DNA from: Molanna angustata
Lineage: Eukaryota; Arthropoda; Insecta; Trichoptera; Molannidae
Assembly: GCA_963576475.1 (NCBI GenBank)
Contig: OY754981.1
Coordinates: 30,232,132 to 30,296,131 of the forward strand
Length of the DNA stretch: 64,000 bases
Direction: 5' to 3'
The position numbers were made by a program, and so were the translations under genes. Each line of letters opens with the position of its first letter. Positions within the stretch are counted from its first letter, which is position 1. Positions 11,701-25,381 of this stretch are shown in pieces. The notes under the pieces were generated by a model. That model made no database searches. It was not told the DNA's origin and saw only the letters and a list, made by a program, of their open reading frames with translations.

Positions 11701-14700
11701 CTTACTTTTATATCTATTTATTGTAAAAATAAAAAAAAACAGTTGGTTTTCTATTAAATAAATAAATAAAATGAATAATGCACTTGTTTAAACTGCTATT
11801 GAACAATTAGTAAAAGAGGATTTTGTTTTGATAGATTCGCATAATTTTCAAAAACAAAACGAGACGCACACACCCAAAGCATCTAATTAGAAAATACATA
11901 TTGGCTTTGTCTACGCGAAGATTTGCAGCCCAACTCGAAATGAATATTTGCATAGCTTGCGCATTAGCTACCAGACAAAGACACGTTCCGAGCCAGCAGT
12001 CGCGAGTGAAGGTCGGACTTTCTTGGTAACAACTCGATTCTTCTATCTCTCCCCATTACGATTCCACGAAAATCTTAACCTCGCCCAATAATCCACGCCG
12101 AAACGGACGGAAGCATCGAAATATAATTTTAGATGTCACGTGCGATTTCGGCGTCGGCCAACAAGGTCAAGAACTAGTCAAATTAACGAACATCACTCAA
12201 CATCACAATTTTTAATGGCAATCTACGTATAAATTTACAAACATTTGTACAGATGATTTTCTTCCACTTAGGGGCAGAATTCGTTGTTTCGCTGAACGAA
12301 CCAAGAAGTCAAAATCGGTAATAAATTTATTGTATTGTTATAAAAACTACCTTATACAAACGGAGACATCCGATTCTTTCCGCCTGCCCCAAAATGTCAT
12401 GGCGTGCATTCAAATGCCTGTTTATTTCAATACACAAAGGTCTTCGCATACCTATATACATACGTATATAAACTCGAAAGATTTTTGGACAAGTAATACT
12501 AATATTTTTAAATATTTTCGGAGTCAACTTTGTAACATATTTATGATTCACTTTGTTTATACAACGAATGAGCAATTTTATACAAAAGCTAGTAGTTGTA
12601 AAGTAGTTGATATCTAGTATCTAAAGCAGTTCATATCTATTCTGAGGAAGACGCAGTCGCTTCGAAGCCGGTTTGAAAAAAATAACTCATTCGTAGATTA
12701 CAAAATCGATTGTTCCAAAGCATAGCGATGTAAACTGTTAGTTTAAGAAATAAAAAAATCGCGCCAAACAAGCAGCGGCGAGATCCAAATTTGATGTTTA
12801 CATAATTGCCACTGAATTACAGCCATTTAGTATAATTAGACCCACGCGAAGAAAGACAGAACTCTGCCAAGTTCAGACGATGACCGGCCGATGGTCAAGG
12901 TTTGCCGGAATTAAAATAAATAAAATTTGACAATATCGCAACAGCCAAATAAGATGGAAACCGAATGATCTGTAACGCTACCAATAACATATAAGAAAAA
13001 ATATGAAAAGTTTTTAAAAGAAAAATTCTACAAACGTTGATGAAATACCTATAAAGTTAACACAAAAATCGAGTTCAAATGCTTTGCCTAACGTGTTGCT
13101 GATTGGTTTAATCTTCTTATAGACCGTCTCTTGATCTGCTGTTGATGCGCTGTCACAAAGCGGAGTGCGCTGTCACAAAGTGCTATGAAAAATTGCGCTG
13201 AGTGCATTAAATATTTGATTTTTTTCGTTGATTAACCTCGTGAAATTGTTAGGTATATGAGATGTCCTCAAAGCTAGAGATGATACAGATCCACAAGCAG
13301 TACTGAAGGAGAACAGCAGATACGTAGGTACTTCTATACGTTAATGATATTTGTAACAGTCGAACACATGATGCAACCAACAAAGAGATGTAAATCAAAT
13401 TAGCTTAGCTTAAAAAACCTTGAAAATGTGTAACCGATGAACGTTTACAAATGTGTCAAGTGTGGATAGTAATTATAATACTCATGAATAATAATTATAA
13501 CAGTCAGATGCTATGGAATCGAGACCAATTGTCTTACTTACAAAAAGACACGATACATATTATCTACCTATCTAACTATGTATTTAATAAGTACGGTCAA
13601 CTATTTTAACCAACATATAAAATTGGGTGTAAATGAAATCTTGAAGGATGGGGAAGAAAGAATAATAGAAGAGCGTGTATGCTACAATGCAACAGACGCA
13701 AATGTAGCGAGGAATGTATGGCAAAAGATAGGGTCTGGATTTTGGTTCAGTAAAACCTAGATAAAATTGCCTTATACCTTATTGTGATAACCCCATCTCA
13801 AGAAATGATAAAATTAATGAAAAACGATGATTTTACAAACTGAAAAGTAATGACGATATAAAAACATAACATATAGGGCTAATAAAGGAGTACGAGGAAA
13901 TACTCAACCAAGAAAAGAAAAGCACAAAAGCAGATTGATATTCTAGAAAGAGGAAAACTGATGATAAGCTAAAACGAGCATTTACAGATGTGAGATGAAG
14001 CATGTTAACAAAGACATTAACAATATCACACTTGAAATTTTACTCAAATTTTGAGTACTCGGAATAACTAACTCAGAATCTACAACCCTGATAGACACAC
14101 GTTGAATATAACTTACTGGATAAATACAAAATTCTGCATAACATAACAATCCGCGAATTCACGTCAGAAGAGATAATTTATTACACCTATTACAAATGTA
14201 TGTATGTATGTACGTTCACAGACTTGAGGTGGAGACCAGGTGTACAGATTTAATGAATGGTTAACCAGAAAATTATCATAAACGTAAAAAACAGAGTATT
14301 TTCAATTAGACCAAAGATTGTTATAGAAGTTCAGACGCGGCAGGAGGCTGAGAAAAAAATCGTCCCAAAACAGTGAGAAGCTGAATCAGTCATTGCAAAA
14401 AAATCACAACGTATAATATATGCTAATTATTGAATAGTTTGATACACGTATAATTCTTAATGCAAAAAAATGCTCAACTGACACGCGAGAAAAATGAACG
14501 CTTAATTCCATATAACTACAGACATATCGTATATTAATTTATGCAGAAAAGTATGACGAATGTTACTCAACAACTAAAACAATAATTGAAAAACATTTCT
14601 GATTTTTTTTCATTGGATCGCTGATTTAATTTTTCGAACAGGAGCACCAAGGCTCATTACTGGGTCTAACAAAATCTTATGTACGATATTTTACATGATC

Positions 14701-14955
14701 ATGCTATCCTTGCCAAAATTTGGTCAGTTTATTACACTGACTTCTTTCGGATTCATATAGATAGTGTATTCGTCATTCGTTCTCAGTTCATTCTATGGAT
14801 GTTTCCAAACTATCAAAACTTGTGAAACAAAAAAATACGTAAATGCGGAAAATAATAATGGTCAACCAACGCTGAAAGAATATACTTATGGAACATTGAA
14901 CAATTTTCGACACATTGTGGCCTAGCAAAAATTTCAAAAATTGCACCAAAAAAAT
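11701..14955. other. unassigned DNA
   Basis: No supported gene. A G+C-richer patch lies at 11,940-12,150. GCGCTGTCACAAAG occurs twice near 13,148-13,180 and again near 23,833. A CTGAGGA...GAAGCCGG string at 12,640-12,675 resembles a Penelope-type hammerhead but misses key bases. Confidence 0.5.
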
Positions 14956-14959
14956 GTGT

Positions 14960-15170
14960 TATCAGAAAGGCATCTCACATTGAAATCGTCTGGATCACAG
15001 ATAAGGTATTCATTGAAGGAATTGGATAGAATCAATAGAATGAGTCTCGATGGTCGTAGTTTTAATGAATATTGTCTTCAAATTGGAATAAATTAACCGC
15101 AAACAAATTGGAACTCTTTATTGTAACAAATATACCTTTTTAATTGATCAAATAGACCACATTGTTTTGG
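14960..15170 (+). pseudogene. CR1/Jockey-like LINE ORF2 C-terminal remnant
   Basis: One frame reads LKSSGSQIRYSLKELDRINR. It matches the SSGSQSNNSLKELDRANK stretch of the better copy at 45.9 kb. This is the extreme C-terminus found after the RT in CR1/L2/Jockey-type LINE proteins. The similarity then decays. Confidence 0.6.
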
Positions 15171-16510
15171 AGATCCAACAATGCAAAAGCGCTCTTGAAA
15201 TATCATAGTTGCAGGTAATATTATTGTTACTCTTTGTAAATATGCATGTTTTCAATTCTTCTTAGTACCTCAAAATTCTCATTTTTGTATTTTGTCTTGA
15301 GGATTTAAGTACATATGAAACCAGAACAACGTTATTGGATTTAAACAGGAAGTAAAGATACACGTCACAGGCATCGATCTTAATAAAATCTTCTTATTGT
15401 ATACAAACAAAATGAACATAAAACATTAGTCATAAAAATAACGCACTCAACAGTAACAAACATGACGTATGATGACATCCTCATAATAAAGTCTTGGTAC
15501 ACGTGGTCGAACGCCAAATGAACAAGACAACAAGGAAGGTATAAGAGAGAGCGACAAAGTATCAATTTCCCTCAATAGAAACAGAAGCAAGGAGATGGAG
15601 ATAAGATGAAGATGGAGATAGACATATCCACACTCTGTACGTTAAAATTGATGGCGCGGCACAACATACCGCGTGCCGGGACGATCAAAATAAAACCGCG
15701 TAGCGATCACCGACGGATATTCCCAAATTCCACGGGGGAGCCGCTACAGAAATAGGAAGCGTCGCGACGGACGCCAGCCATACCAACAGATGCATATACT
15801 GAGGATATGTTAACCGTTTTCACACACCAAATGGAATATCTTTCAAATTATAACGAGTCGTTATTCAGCACTCGCACACAGTCACCATAAAACTACATTA
15901 TTGCACTTCTATTTCCTGAAATTATCTACATTTATACACAAAATTTACAACATAGTGTAAGACTATAAAATTCTCCCAAAAAGACACAAGAATTAACTAA
16001 AAACTGAGAAAAATTTGGGTCACTCATAGGTGTATTTTCGCGTGTTTGTCTGCTGTGCTCCGAAATGTAATAAAGTATTTTAGAATGTTACTTATATACA
16101 ATGAAACTATCGCACAATGTTCATTTGTTCACAGAGAACCATAGCGTTAAATTGAGAATTAGTGGATATCGCAAACCAAACTCGTGTAAAACAATGCGAA
16201 AACTCAACATCGTCTCAATGATAAAAGCAACGATTCTACCAGCAATAAACTATATAAATTAATTAGAGTTGTTAATAAGAAAATATTTTATTAATAAAAC
16301 AAAACCACAAATGCAACATGATGAATTGTCAGATAAAATGTTTTGCAAATAGTATCAATCCATTGAGCGGAAATATCTCGTGCAATTCAATGATAAAATC
16401 TCAAATGAAATTATCTCTTTCAGTCGATATAATATATCATCGTAAAACAATCATAGAAGAAACCTGGTTGGAACTGCTACTGCATTTATGTGAAAATTAA
16501 CAATTTTTTA
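15171..16510. other. unassigned DNA with a G+C-rich patch
   Basis: 15,640-15,790 is strikingly G+C-rich for this window (GGCGCGGCAC..., CACGGGGGAGCCGC, GCGTCGCGACGG). No splice-flanked frame could be defined. It might be a remnant of a G+C-rich repeat or a regulatory island. Confidence 0.4.
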
Positions 16511-17084
16511 TTTTTTATTTTATTTTATTTAACAGTTTGTCAACAGCTATATAAAAAAATTACAGATAAACATTTTACATTTAAATGAAGCCAATTATAG
16601 ACGAACATTATATAATTATATTATACACTGGTTAAGAGTAATAACAAAGTTTTTAATCAAGTTAATTGAAACCATCTCGTTACTGCAGGCTCCACGCAGT
16701 ACACACACAGTACCCACCTACGTGTATATAAATAAATAAATGTGAAATAGCCAAAGAATATTCACGCGGCTACACGCAGGTAAATACTATATAGGTATAG
16801 TTTTATGGCCCCAGTCAAATTTGTGTTATTTGAAATTAGCTAATTCGGTTGGGCGGGTGACCTATCTCCAGCAACGAGTGGCTTCAAATAAGTACAAAAA
16901 AAAAATAATAATATATTTATACAGAAGGAAAATAGATAAAAGTTGTGTGCGTGTGTGTATAAGGGTGTGTGTATAATGTGTGTGCGTGTGTGAGTGTGTG
17001 TGTGAATGAATCACAAGGTCAAAGTAATGTCAAAAATTTTAATAATATTTCACATGGGTCACACTAACGGCTTCTTTCATCGAG
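16511..17084. repeat. low-complexity region with (GT)n
   Basis: T-rich run at 16,505-16,535 and an interrupted (GT)n tract at about 16,943-17,005. Otherwise unassigned. Confidence 0.7.
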
Positions 17085-17255
17085 GTACATCAAATCGAAT
17101 ATCAACCTACTCATATCAAGTACGTCTGTTCATTCGGAGCTCAAATCCTTGAGTGGAGCATGCGCAGTAAAACGCCGTAATCCGCCATTGTTTTTTACGA
17201 CAGTTGATTAGTGCTAAAGTTATGGAAGTGATTTAAAGGAAACGGTATAAGAATG
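17085..17255 (+). repeat. interspersed repeat family C, copy 1
   Basis: Direct-orientation match to 23,595-23,757. Shared blocks are the TCAAATCRAAT run, CTCAAATCCTTGAGTGGAGC, ATGCGCAGTA, ACAGTTGA and TTTAAAGGAAACGGT. Non-coding and of unknown class. Confidence 0.75.
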
Positions 17256-18030
17256 TGAATGAAATATGTGTATATTTATTTTTATTTTATATACACGTAG
17301 GTACGCCCCTAATGGGACGAGACATGAATTATTTGCGTTTTTTTTTTTTTTTGAAAAGGGGTGTTATTTTTGTAGAAAAGTGAAAAACGGTGTTATTGTT
17401 CGCGTTATTTTTTATAGACATGATATAACAATGCTATTTTCTACAAAAAAAAAATATTTAAAGAAATCACACGATTTATTTTATTTCCTTTCGTTTTAAG
17501 TAAAAATCTCTGTAGACCTTATAGTGTTTTTATTTATTTACAATAAACAATTAAAAAGGTTTTTATTAAAACTAATTTTACAAAATAATTATAATAATAA
17601 ATTCGAATTTCAAAAAAAAAAATAATTTGACAGAATGAAGATGTAATAATAAACTTATCTTTATTTCAAAGTTGTACAATTTGAAGGTTCTGGAGAAAAT
17701 ATTTTAATATTTGGCCAACTCTTAATTAAATTTGGTTAAATTAGCGGCAAATTTTTTTTTGAAAAAAAAAAAACAACAACGACAATCCAGAAAAAAACTT
17801 TAGTTGTACGTGTCTAATCAATACGAAATGTTAGAAATATATCATAGAAGTAAATATTAAAAAAAAGATAATATAAATAGTTTTTCTCTTCGTCTGTATT
17901 GAATGGTGAGTTCTGGTGTCGGGAGGAAACTACAGATTGGTAATAATCAGTATAGAATCAGAGCCATTACCATGGAACGTAGTGCCACAATAATTATATA
18001 TTAATTTGAACAATAAATTACGACCATATG
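17256..18030. other. unassigned, homopolymer-rich
   Basis: Long T and A runs (17,338-17,352; 17,440-17,460; 17,752-17,772). No gene recognised. Confidence 0.6.
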
Positions 18031-18034
18031 CTGT

Positions 18035-18290
18035 GAGGAACCAGCTTAGAATAGTGCTTGCAATATTTTCTGCTATCATCGTTTCTGGACACCCCTAATA
18101 GCCGGGTAATCGAACATACAACAGGCAAAATTACACAACGATGGGGTTCACCACCCATTCTGAGTGTAGTGTCTGTTTAGGTGAGACGAGACTGGCGTGT
18201 AGGTATACACGCATTTGTCGTGCTTCCTAAGTTAATGCAAATCCGCACACCTCTCGCTGGTTACCATACATTATGGGATATTCCGTGATG
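18035..18290 (+). repeat. interspersed repeat family A, copy 2
   Basis: A well preserved copy: CAGCTTAGAATAGTGCTT, GGTTCACCACCCATTCTGAG, TTTAGGTGAGACGAGACTG, CACACGCAT, then CATTATGGGATATTCCGT. Same orientation as 46,421-46,700 and inverted relative to 4.75 and 30.3 kb. Confidence 0.75.
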
Positions 18291-19540
18291 ATAGAAAAGA
18301 ATTTTTAATAATTTTAACGTATTTTTGTATACACGTTCATATAATGCAAATTGACGAATAAAATCTTTATTTTTATTTTATAACATTCTTACAAGAGATT
18401 GAATATTATTTAGTTCATTAGTTTAGTTCGATAAGTTTAATTTGTTTAATTGGAAACAAAATGAAACATTTGTTATCTCTTGTTTTCCGAGATGAAATTA
18501 GACAAAAAAAGCTTTTATATTAGCACTGCGTCCATGATTTAAAGCGCTCAAAACAACAGCAGACATGAAACTGCATCTAACGCAGGATCTGGTTGGTGGT
18601 AGTATAATTTTCATTCATTGTAGATGACCTTCACTATACGTGGGACATCATCTGACGCCGTAGATTTTGCCTCAAAACAAAAAAAAACTAAATTACGTCA
18701 TTTCTAAATATGCCCGAATACGTAATATGTATAAGTATAATATGATTCTCATCCGTTGACAATTTATGATAAATTCGTATGGCAAAATCACAATCACGTG
18801 CTTTCGGGTTGACCAAAAATATCAACGAGAAATAATAACGAAATATCACAATGCGAATCATATTTCCCAGTGGACTAAAAGAACAAAAACTACAAGTGAA
18901 AAAGCGGTCTAAACATATTCATATAATATTATACAATATATTTTAATAGCCTTGTATCTCAAAAACATTTGATGTAATTGATCTGTCGGACGTACGATTG
19001 TCCAATATTTTTTTACACGATAGCGAGAATCGACGCATTATTTCTATAATTTCGGCATTGCTATAGTCTACATATAAGAAGTAATCGTTATGTATTCTCA
19101 TTCTCATGGTATATTTAATATTACATATACTGTTCCAGCTATTCGTTTAAATTATAAATGCATTAAGAGATACATGAGTTATTACTCTCGCTATAACACA
19201 TACTATTATACAAATTTGAACAAATCCATATCGCTAAAACCATTGGCAACAACCACAAACAAACCATAGGGGTATAAATTTTGTTTTTATTATTATTATG
19301 TAAGCTGTATTTTTTCCGAATAAAATAAAATAATAATGAAGTATCCTTCCGTAACCTCCTTTTCCTCATTGCTATGATCAGTGTTATTTTTATTATTCTT
19401 TTATTTTTAAACTCTCTTTTCATTTTTTTTTCTCTTTGTAATTTTTTTTTTTATATTTCTTACTCTTTTATGTTATTTTTTATCAATTTATTTCTCACTT
19501 AATTAGTACTGTACCAATTTAACTAAGAGACTTCACGTTG
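18291..19540. other. unassigned AT-rich DNA
   Basis: Nothing recognised until the T-rich lead-in (19,380-19,500) to the LINE tail. Confidence 0.5.
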
Positions 19541-19544
19541 CTCG

Positions 19545-19632
19545 GGTTGGTTGGAAGAAATTGCCTTATGGCAATAAACCTGCCTTTGTACACATGTACA
19601 TAAATTATATAAATAAATAAATAAATAAATAA
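19545..19632 (+). mobile_element. LINE 3' UTR end with (TAAA)n tail
   Basis: GGTTGGTTGGAAGAAATTGC, CTTATGGCAATAAACCTGCC, then (AAATA)n/(TAAA)n. The GAAATTGCC...GGCAATAA part can form a small stem-loop, typical of a LINE 3' recognition structure. The same end follows recognisable LINE coding remnants at 34.8 and 61.7 kb. Confidence 0.75.
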
Positions 19633-20280
19633 GTATAGAGCTGCAATTGGGTATCAAAAACGTGCAATTCAATTAGTGGCCAGCACCAGATATACGCCAC
19701 GCTAAGCATTTAATCTCCGAAAATCTCGTCCGTGACGGTTCTAGCGGTATGATAGTGTAAAAATGGTGAAAAAAAGGGCATTATGTTATAACTGTTAATA
19801 ATACATCGAAATTTTTGATAGTTCCTATCTACCGGGGTCCAATAAATCCTCATAATCCATATAGACGCACGGTGCACGTTTCAAACTAACAATATGTATG
19901 GGATTGCATCTCTATGAAACAAACAGAAGGGACTGTACACAGATGGGAATGTGGACGAAACGAGATAGCCATCGCATCGCAAGACGATTAGAACTGGTTT
20001 TGGGGATATTGCAAAGGACGTTAGAGGCCGTCGGCTCCCGTCCCACGTGGTCTCACGGGTAAATGAGCGAGTGGTATTCTGCCTGTGGGAAAATGGGAAT
20101 GGAATGGGAAGAAAGAAACACAACGAGCAGCAGTAGCCAGTGACTGGCTTCTATCGACATGTACCCGCTGCAAGGTTACATTGCAACTTCTAAAAACCGG
20201 TCCAGGAACGAGGATCTCCTCTAATATATGTTCTTGGTGGTTAAACAGAACAGATCGTTTTAAGCTTGCCAGGAATCATG
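19633..20280. other. unassigned DNA
   Basis: Somewhat G+C-richer (19,860-20,230) and not matched elsewhere in the window. No convincing exon. Confidence 0.5.
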
Positions 20281-21050
20281 AAATTGATAAGAAGCTTATA
20301 ACATAATATAAATATGGTATAAAAACAATTGATAAGAAGCTTATAACATAATATAAATATGGTATAAAAACAATTGATAAGAAGCTTATAACATAATATA
20401 AATATGGTATAAAAACAATTGATAAGAAGCTTATAACATAATATAAATATGGTATAAAAACAATTGATAAGAAGCTTATAACATAATATAAATATGGTAT
20501 AAAAACAATTGATAAGAAGCTTATAACATAATATAAATATGGTATAAAAACAATTGATAAGAAGCTTATAACATAATATAAATATGGTATAAAAACAATT
20601 GATAAGAAGCTTATAACATAATATAAATATGGTATAAAAACAATTGATAAGAAGCTTATAACATAATATAAATATGGTATAAAAACAATTGATAAGAAGC
20701 TTATAACATAATATAAATATGGTATAAAAACAATTGATAAGAAGCTTATAACATAATATAAATATGGTATAAAAACAATTGATAAGAAGCTTATAACATA
20801 ATATAAATATGGTATAAAAACAATTGATAAGAAGCTTATAACATAATATAAATATGGTATAAAAACAATTGATAAGAAGCTTATAACATAATATAAATAT
20901 GGTATAAAAACAATTGATAAGAAGCTTATAACATAATATAAATATGGTATAAAAACAATTGATAAGAAGCTTATAACATAATATAAATATGGTATAAAAA
21001 CAATTGATAAGAAGCTTATAACATAATATAAATATGGTATAAAAACAATT
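20281..21050. repeat. minisatellite, 45 bp x 17
   Basis: Seventeen consecutive 45-bp units (CAATTGATAAGAAGCTTATA... ending GGTATAAAAA) plus a few bases. All appear identical, and every unit carries a HindIII site. It abuts a LINE remnant downstream. The homogeneity implies very recent expansion. Confidence 0.98.
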
Positions 21051-21159
21051 GATTATTTTGCACTTTTCTAATCCTCTGCTCTTTTTTTTTTGTTAAATCT
21101 ATTTTGTATAAATTTTTATTTTGATTTATCGACCGAATTATTCTTGATAGAACTCCATT

Positions 21160-21540
21160 ACTTTGTGGGCGCTTTTGCTTATTTGTTGGCTCTGCGAAAC
21201 AGAGAAGTCTTAAGCAATTTACTGAAGGCCTCAAAACTCTGCTCTCCGCGCACTTCAGAAGGCAATTTATTTCACTTGATAGGTCCGCTAACACTGAAAC
21301 CACGATCAAAGTAAGCCGCATTATTGGCTCTATCCAATTCCTTTAAAGAATTGAAATTCTGTGTTTCTGACGATCTCAATGTTAAGCGTCTCTCCGATGG
21401 TACATTCCTCTAACACAGTTGACATGTGGGCAGACCAGCATAAAAAGCATTGCAATAATCCAAACGAACACAGCATTGCCTCATTTTTGGGAAAACTTTG
21501 GCGGATTCCTTTAAGGTGTCTCAGATGAGCTTACATGAGC
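21160..21540 (-). pseudogene. CR1/Jockey-like LINE ORF2 C-terminal remnant
   Basis: Minus-strand frames read SVSGPI-[stop]-NKLPSEVRGEQ and SFEAFSKLLKTSLFRRANK, with a stop codon between them. This is the conserved C-terminus of CR1/L2/Jockey-type LINE proteins. The sequence further 5' (CATGTCAACTGTG..., LINE-like but frame-broken) continues to about 21,540. Related copies are at 14.96, 34.8, 41.4, 45.9, 47.1 and 56.5 kb. Confidence 0.7.
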
Positions 21541-23594
21541 TCGCAGTTTTTGAGATCTGCAGGTCGAGCAATAGTTTGTTGTCCAAATTTTTTTAAACTT
21601 TACAATAATATACGATATCGGAATATCCACAATTGTGTACGAAATTTTAAAATAAATTGTTTCACAATATTCAGACACATCATTTATCCTTATAGTATCT
21701 ATATAATATATTCTGGTATGTAGAGAAAAGTACCGCTAGTTTACAACATAATTTACAAAGAGTAGAAATATTTGAAATTTCGTAAAACTAAAATATAGGT
21801 ATGTTATTGAGAATTTAATATGTCGTGTTAATAAATAATAATCTATATAAATATTGCTTATAAAATTAATTAACAAAATATCGTCATTAACAACCAATGC
21901 GGGCAATATAAGCGGTTCAATCAATCAATTTGTAAAGTTCAATATAAGTAAGTTATCTTTAAATACACTTTGTAATAGGCAGTAGCTCCCTTCAAAAGAG
22001 TTTTTATTGACTAATCGTTAATAAATTTAAGAACAAAGATAAACTATATCGTCTAAGTGATTAAAACTTTTCAGTTATAAGATAAACTCCATCATTTAAG
22101 TAATTAACAGTTTCAGTTTAAACATTCCTTGAGCAGACGATGAGGGTGGTCATCGATCATAAATCAAATGGTTCATAAACAATAAAATACTAGTTTATGG
22201 ATTTTTATTAAGGAATCGGAAATCTGTATCTTTTAGCAAGGCCATAAAATGTTCAATAAAGAATTAAATATTGCAAATCCAATTGTAAAGAGCATAATTA
22301 AAAAGATTTTTACAACAACAATAAATAATAATAATACCTAATTTAACATTACAAATTTCGAAATTCTCCCCAAAAATAAGGCTTTGTGCTTGCTTGAAGC
22401 CTTAGGGAGGGGTTTAAAAAATACAAAACTTACCGTTTAACACAAAAAAAATCAAAATATCTTTAATTGCTATAATTTTAAGCAATGCTCAATTTTAAAA
22501 CATGAAATGATCGGGATTTTTAGAACAATGACGACATTTGGTTAATATTCGAGAATAAAATTAAAAAAAGACAGGAACTTAGTTAATAATTCAAAAAAAT
22601 CGCGTATTGTGTTAGAAAGACCCACTTAACATTATTATATCTGAGTACCAATTTCATAATAGACGATCGATTTTCATAATGTAATGTGTGATAAAAATAA
22701 CTTCAATGATTTTATTGCATTTAAGAAAATATGATGGAAAACTTTAATATTTGGAAATCGCAAATAGAATTGCTCAATAAATAACTGAAGAGTTTTATTG
22801 ATAGTACTCAACACGCACACAATATAAATACATTGTATTTATGTATGACACGGTAGACTTGAGATTAATACGAGGCACCGATATTTATGTCCAAATGTAT
22901 ATGAACAATCGTTAAAACCAGATCAAAAACACATTTCATAGAATCTATAGACGGCCTAGTAAAATGTAGGCTAAAAATACCCGAAACTTGGAAAGTTTGA
23001 AATTTAAACCTTCATTCGTTTCTAGTCTATATATTATTAATGTAAAATAAGATTCCCCTACTCAAACATAAACCAAAAAATTACTCTGAAACAATACCAA
23101 AATAGAATCTGGTACTTCTGGTAAAATCGGGCGATCAAGTGAAAGATTTTGTAAAGAAGGTGATAAAACTAAACCAAAACCCAAGATGCACCGAAGGGCA
23201 TTTATATTGTAGACAACCATAATGATTAAGGTATCAAATTAGATTAATAGTTTTACGAATTTGTTAGCATTATTAGGAAGACCTTGTAATTTTTTTCGCT
23301 TGTATAATTAATTATCCGACAAATTTTGAAATAGCCAAAATCCCCATAGTTTTCAACGAGACCTGCGTTTTTCCTGGTCGATGTTTTTGTCATCAATTGA
23401 CCTATCCGCTCACCGTTCACCAGTCGCTAACTAGGTGTGAGTCAACACAACACACTATTGGATGATTCATGGCATAGGTACATAGTTTAATCGCGCATCG
23501 AGAACCACGCAGCGTAGGATGTTTTCGACTGTACGTAATGTCAGGTCTGGGGTACTAGGACAACTTAAAACAATCACAATGTATACGGCCCCAT
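21541..23594. other. unassigned AT-rich DNA
   Basis: No gene found. A weak relative of repeat F is near 22,133-22,190. Confidence 0.5.
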
Positions 23595-23757
23595 TCACCA
23601 AGGTGCGTCAAATCAAATTTCAAATTAGTAGGTACCTATTCAAAACTCAAATCCTTGAGTGGAGCATGCGCAGTACTACGCCGATAGCCGCAATTGTTTT
23701 GACAGTTGACGATTGATGAAGTTACGGTTACGGTTTTTAAAGGAAACGGTCTAAAAA
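23595..23757 (+). repeat. interspersed repeat family C, copy 2
   Basis: Direct copy of 17,085-17,255 (CTCAAATCCTTGAGTGGAGC, ATGCGCAGTA, TTTAAAGGAAACGGTCT). Confidence 0.75.
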
Positions 23758-24247
23758 ACACAAAACTACGAGACAGTATTGACTTCAAATGTTTTTGTCA
23801 AAAGTGTTGTGGTTTAATCTATTATTGAGTTATGCGCTGTCACAAAGCAGAGGTACGATCGTTCGTTGAAATATTTTTTTACAAAATAGACATATTTCTC
23901 ATCATTCTAGTCCGACATTTTATCATCTGAAACAAAAACCACGTTGATGTTGAGTTCACTAATTTGTGAATGCAAAATCTGACGAGAAACCATTTTCCTT
24001 GAGCAAGCTATGTGCAACGAATGATTCATAAATTTAAACAAACTTATATCGAGAGCATGAATCTCCATGCCCGTAATATCTTATTAAGATCAAATTTCAC
24101 AGACATTCGTTTACTGGTGCATTTTTTGATATTCACAACGGAAATAGTCGTCCTTCATTCTTCTGTAAGTTAGGACAGAAAATAAAATATTCAAAAGTCT
24201 GGCCATCATTCATTCATTTCTCACGCAAATCTTGCTTCTCTGGGCTG

Positions 24248-24310
24248 GAAACCTTAGTTAGTCGGAAGAAATTGCCACATGGTAATAAACTCGCCGTTTC
24301 CGCATGGTGC
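24248..24310 (+). mobile_element. LINE 3' UTR end fragment
   Basis: TTAGTCGGAAGAAATTGCC, ATGGTAATAAACTCGCC matches the LINE end at 19.55 kb with a few substitutions. Confidence 0.65.
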
Positions 24311-25040
24311 AAAGAAGTGTTGGTTATTATTATTTTACAAAAAAATGTTATTTTATAGAAATTGTTGTCTTTATAGAAGTCAATTGTAGTATCGACAACT
24401 ACAAATGAAAAATATATGTACGAGTGCCAGGACCAAAATTCTGAACACATCCTATGTGAGTCTTTCCACCCAATTGTATTCTCTTACAAATCGGAGCTCC
24501 TCGTTGTTGTCCATGAGCCTTTCAAGGTCCAATTGAACGGACACTGGATCTCGAATAATAATTACAAGGATTCTCTCAAATATACAGTGCCTTATTACCG
24601 GAGAGTTTCCACTGATTCGTTAGATTCCAGAGATCTTGGTCACTTCTCTGATGCCACGTGATATACATACATGGATCTGAAGTCGACAATATTCCGTAAA
24701 TGTGAATCTGTATTTGAACTTGTCGATTGTCGATTTTGAGGGCTTTGAAGTTTTTTTTTTATTAAGTAAACATAATATAAACATACACATAGTACAAAAA
24801 TTTAAATTGTTAGTTTTTTTCCAATAGGCACTGTCCCAATAAAGTTTAAAAACTTGTGCTTGGGACAGGAGAAAATAACATATCTACATTTTACATACAC
24901 ATAATAATAGAATTATTTAATGAATTGTAAATCAAATTCAACTTACAGCTAATACATACAGATGATTAAAGTTTATTTATTTTATTTTTTTTTTTGATTA
25001 GTGAATATAGAATAAAAACCAAAATTTATCTAAAAAGGAG
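24311..25040. other. unassigned DNA, with a small hairpin
   Basis: A hairpin (CACTGTCCCA...TGGGACAGG) lies at about 24,829-24,871. T-rich tracts occur near 24,752 and 24,984. The 81-codon frame at 24,416-24,661 has no recognisable motif. Confidence 0.5.
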
Positions 25041-25153
25041 AAACAAAATACACATATACATATACACACATATACATACACACATACATACATACACACA
25101 TATACATACACATACATACATACACACATATACACACACATACATATATACAT
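25041..25153. repeat. (ACAT/ACACAT)n microsatellite
   Basis: Imperfect ACATATAC/ACATAC/ACACAC tract. Confidence 0.95.
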
Positions 25154-25317
25154 AATGAATATGATAAAAGGAATAGATAAAAATTTACTGTTATTTTAAA
25201 AATTTGACTTTTCTTTTAAAGTCATAAAATATTTGTGTTTTTGTAATACTGGCAGTTAGTTTGTTAAAATATATATTATTATTTTGCTATACATTATTAT
25301 TTTGTTGTTCATTCTAG

Positions 25318-25381
25318 CGTTCTGCGAAGGGGCAACATTCCCCATGAGCGGAATTGGTGGTGGTGGCAGTAGCGATCGAAT
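25318..25381 (+). CDS. candidate internal exon (weak)
   Basis: A pyrimidine-rich tract ending TTCATTCTAG at about 25,317 precedes a G+C-rich segment of about 64 bp. A donor-like GTACGT follows. Only one frame is open throughout (FCEGATFPMSGIGGGGSSDR); the other two contain stops. Composition differs sharply from the flanks. The peptide is low-complexity (Gly/Ser) and I do not recognise a gene. The longer frame from the ATG at 25,284 would add a signal-peptide-like leader (MLYIIILLFILAFC), but this is probably intron read-through. It could be chance. Confidence 0.3.

Noticed and set aside
12640..12675. CTGAGGA...GAAGCCGG string as a hammerhead ribozyme
   Set aside because: GAAG replaces the required GAAA and stem I does not pair next to the core. 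At most a decayed Penelope end.
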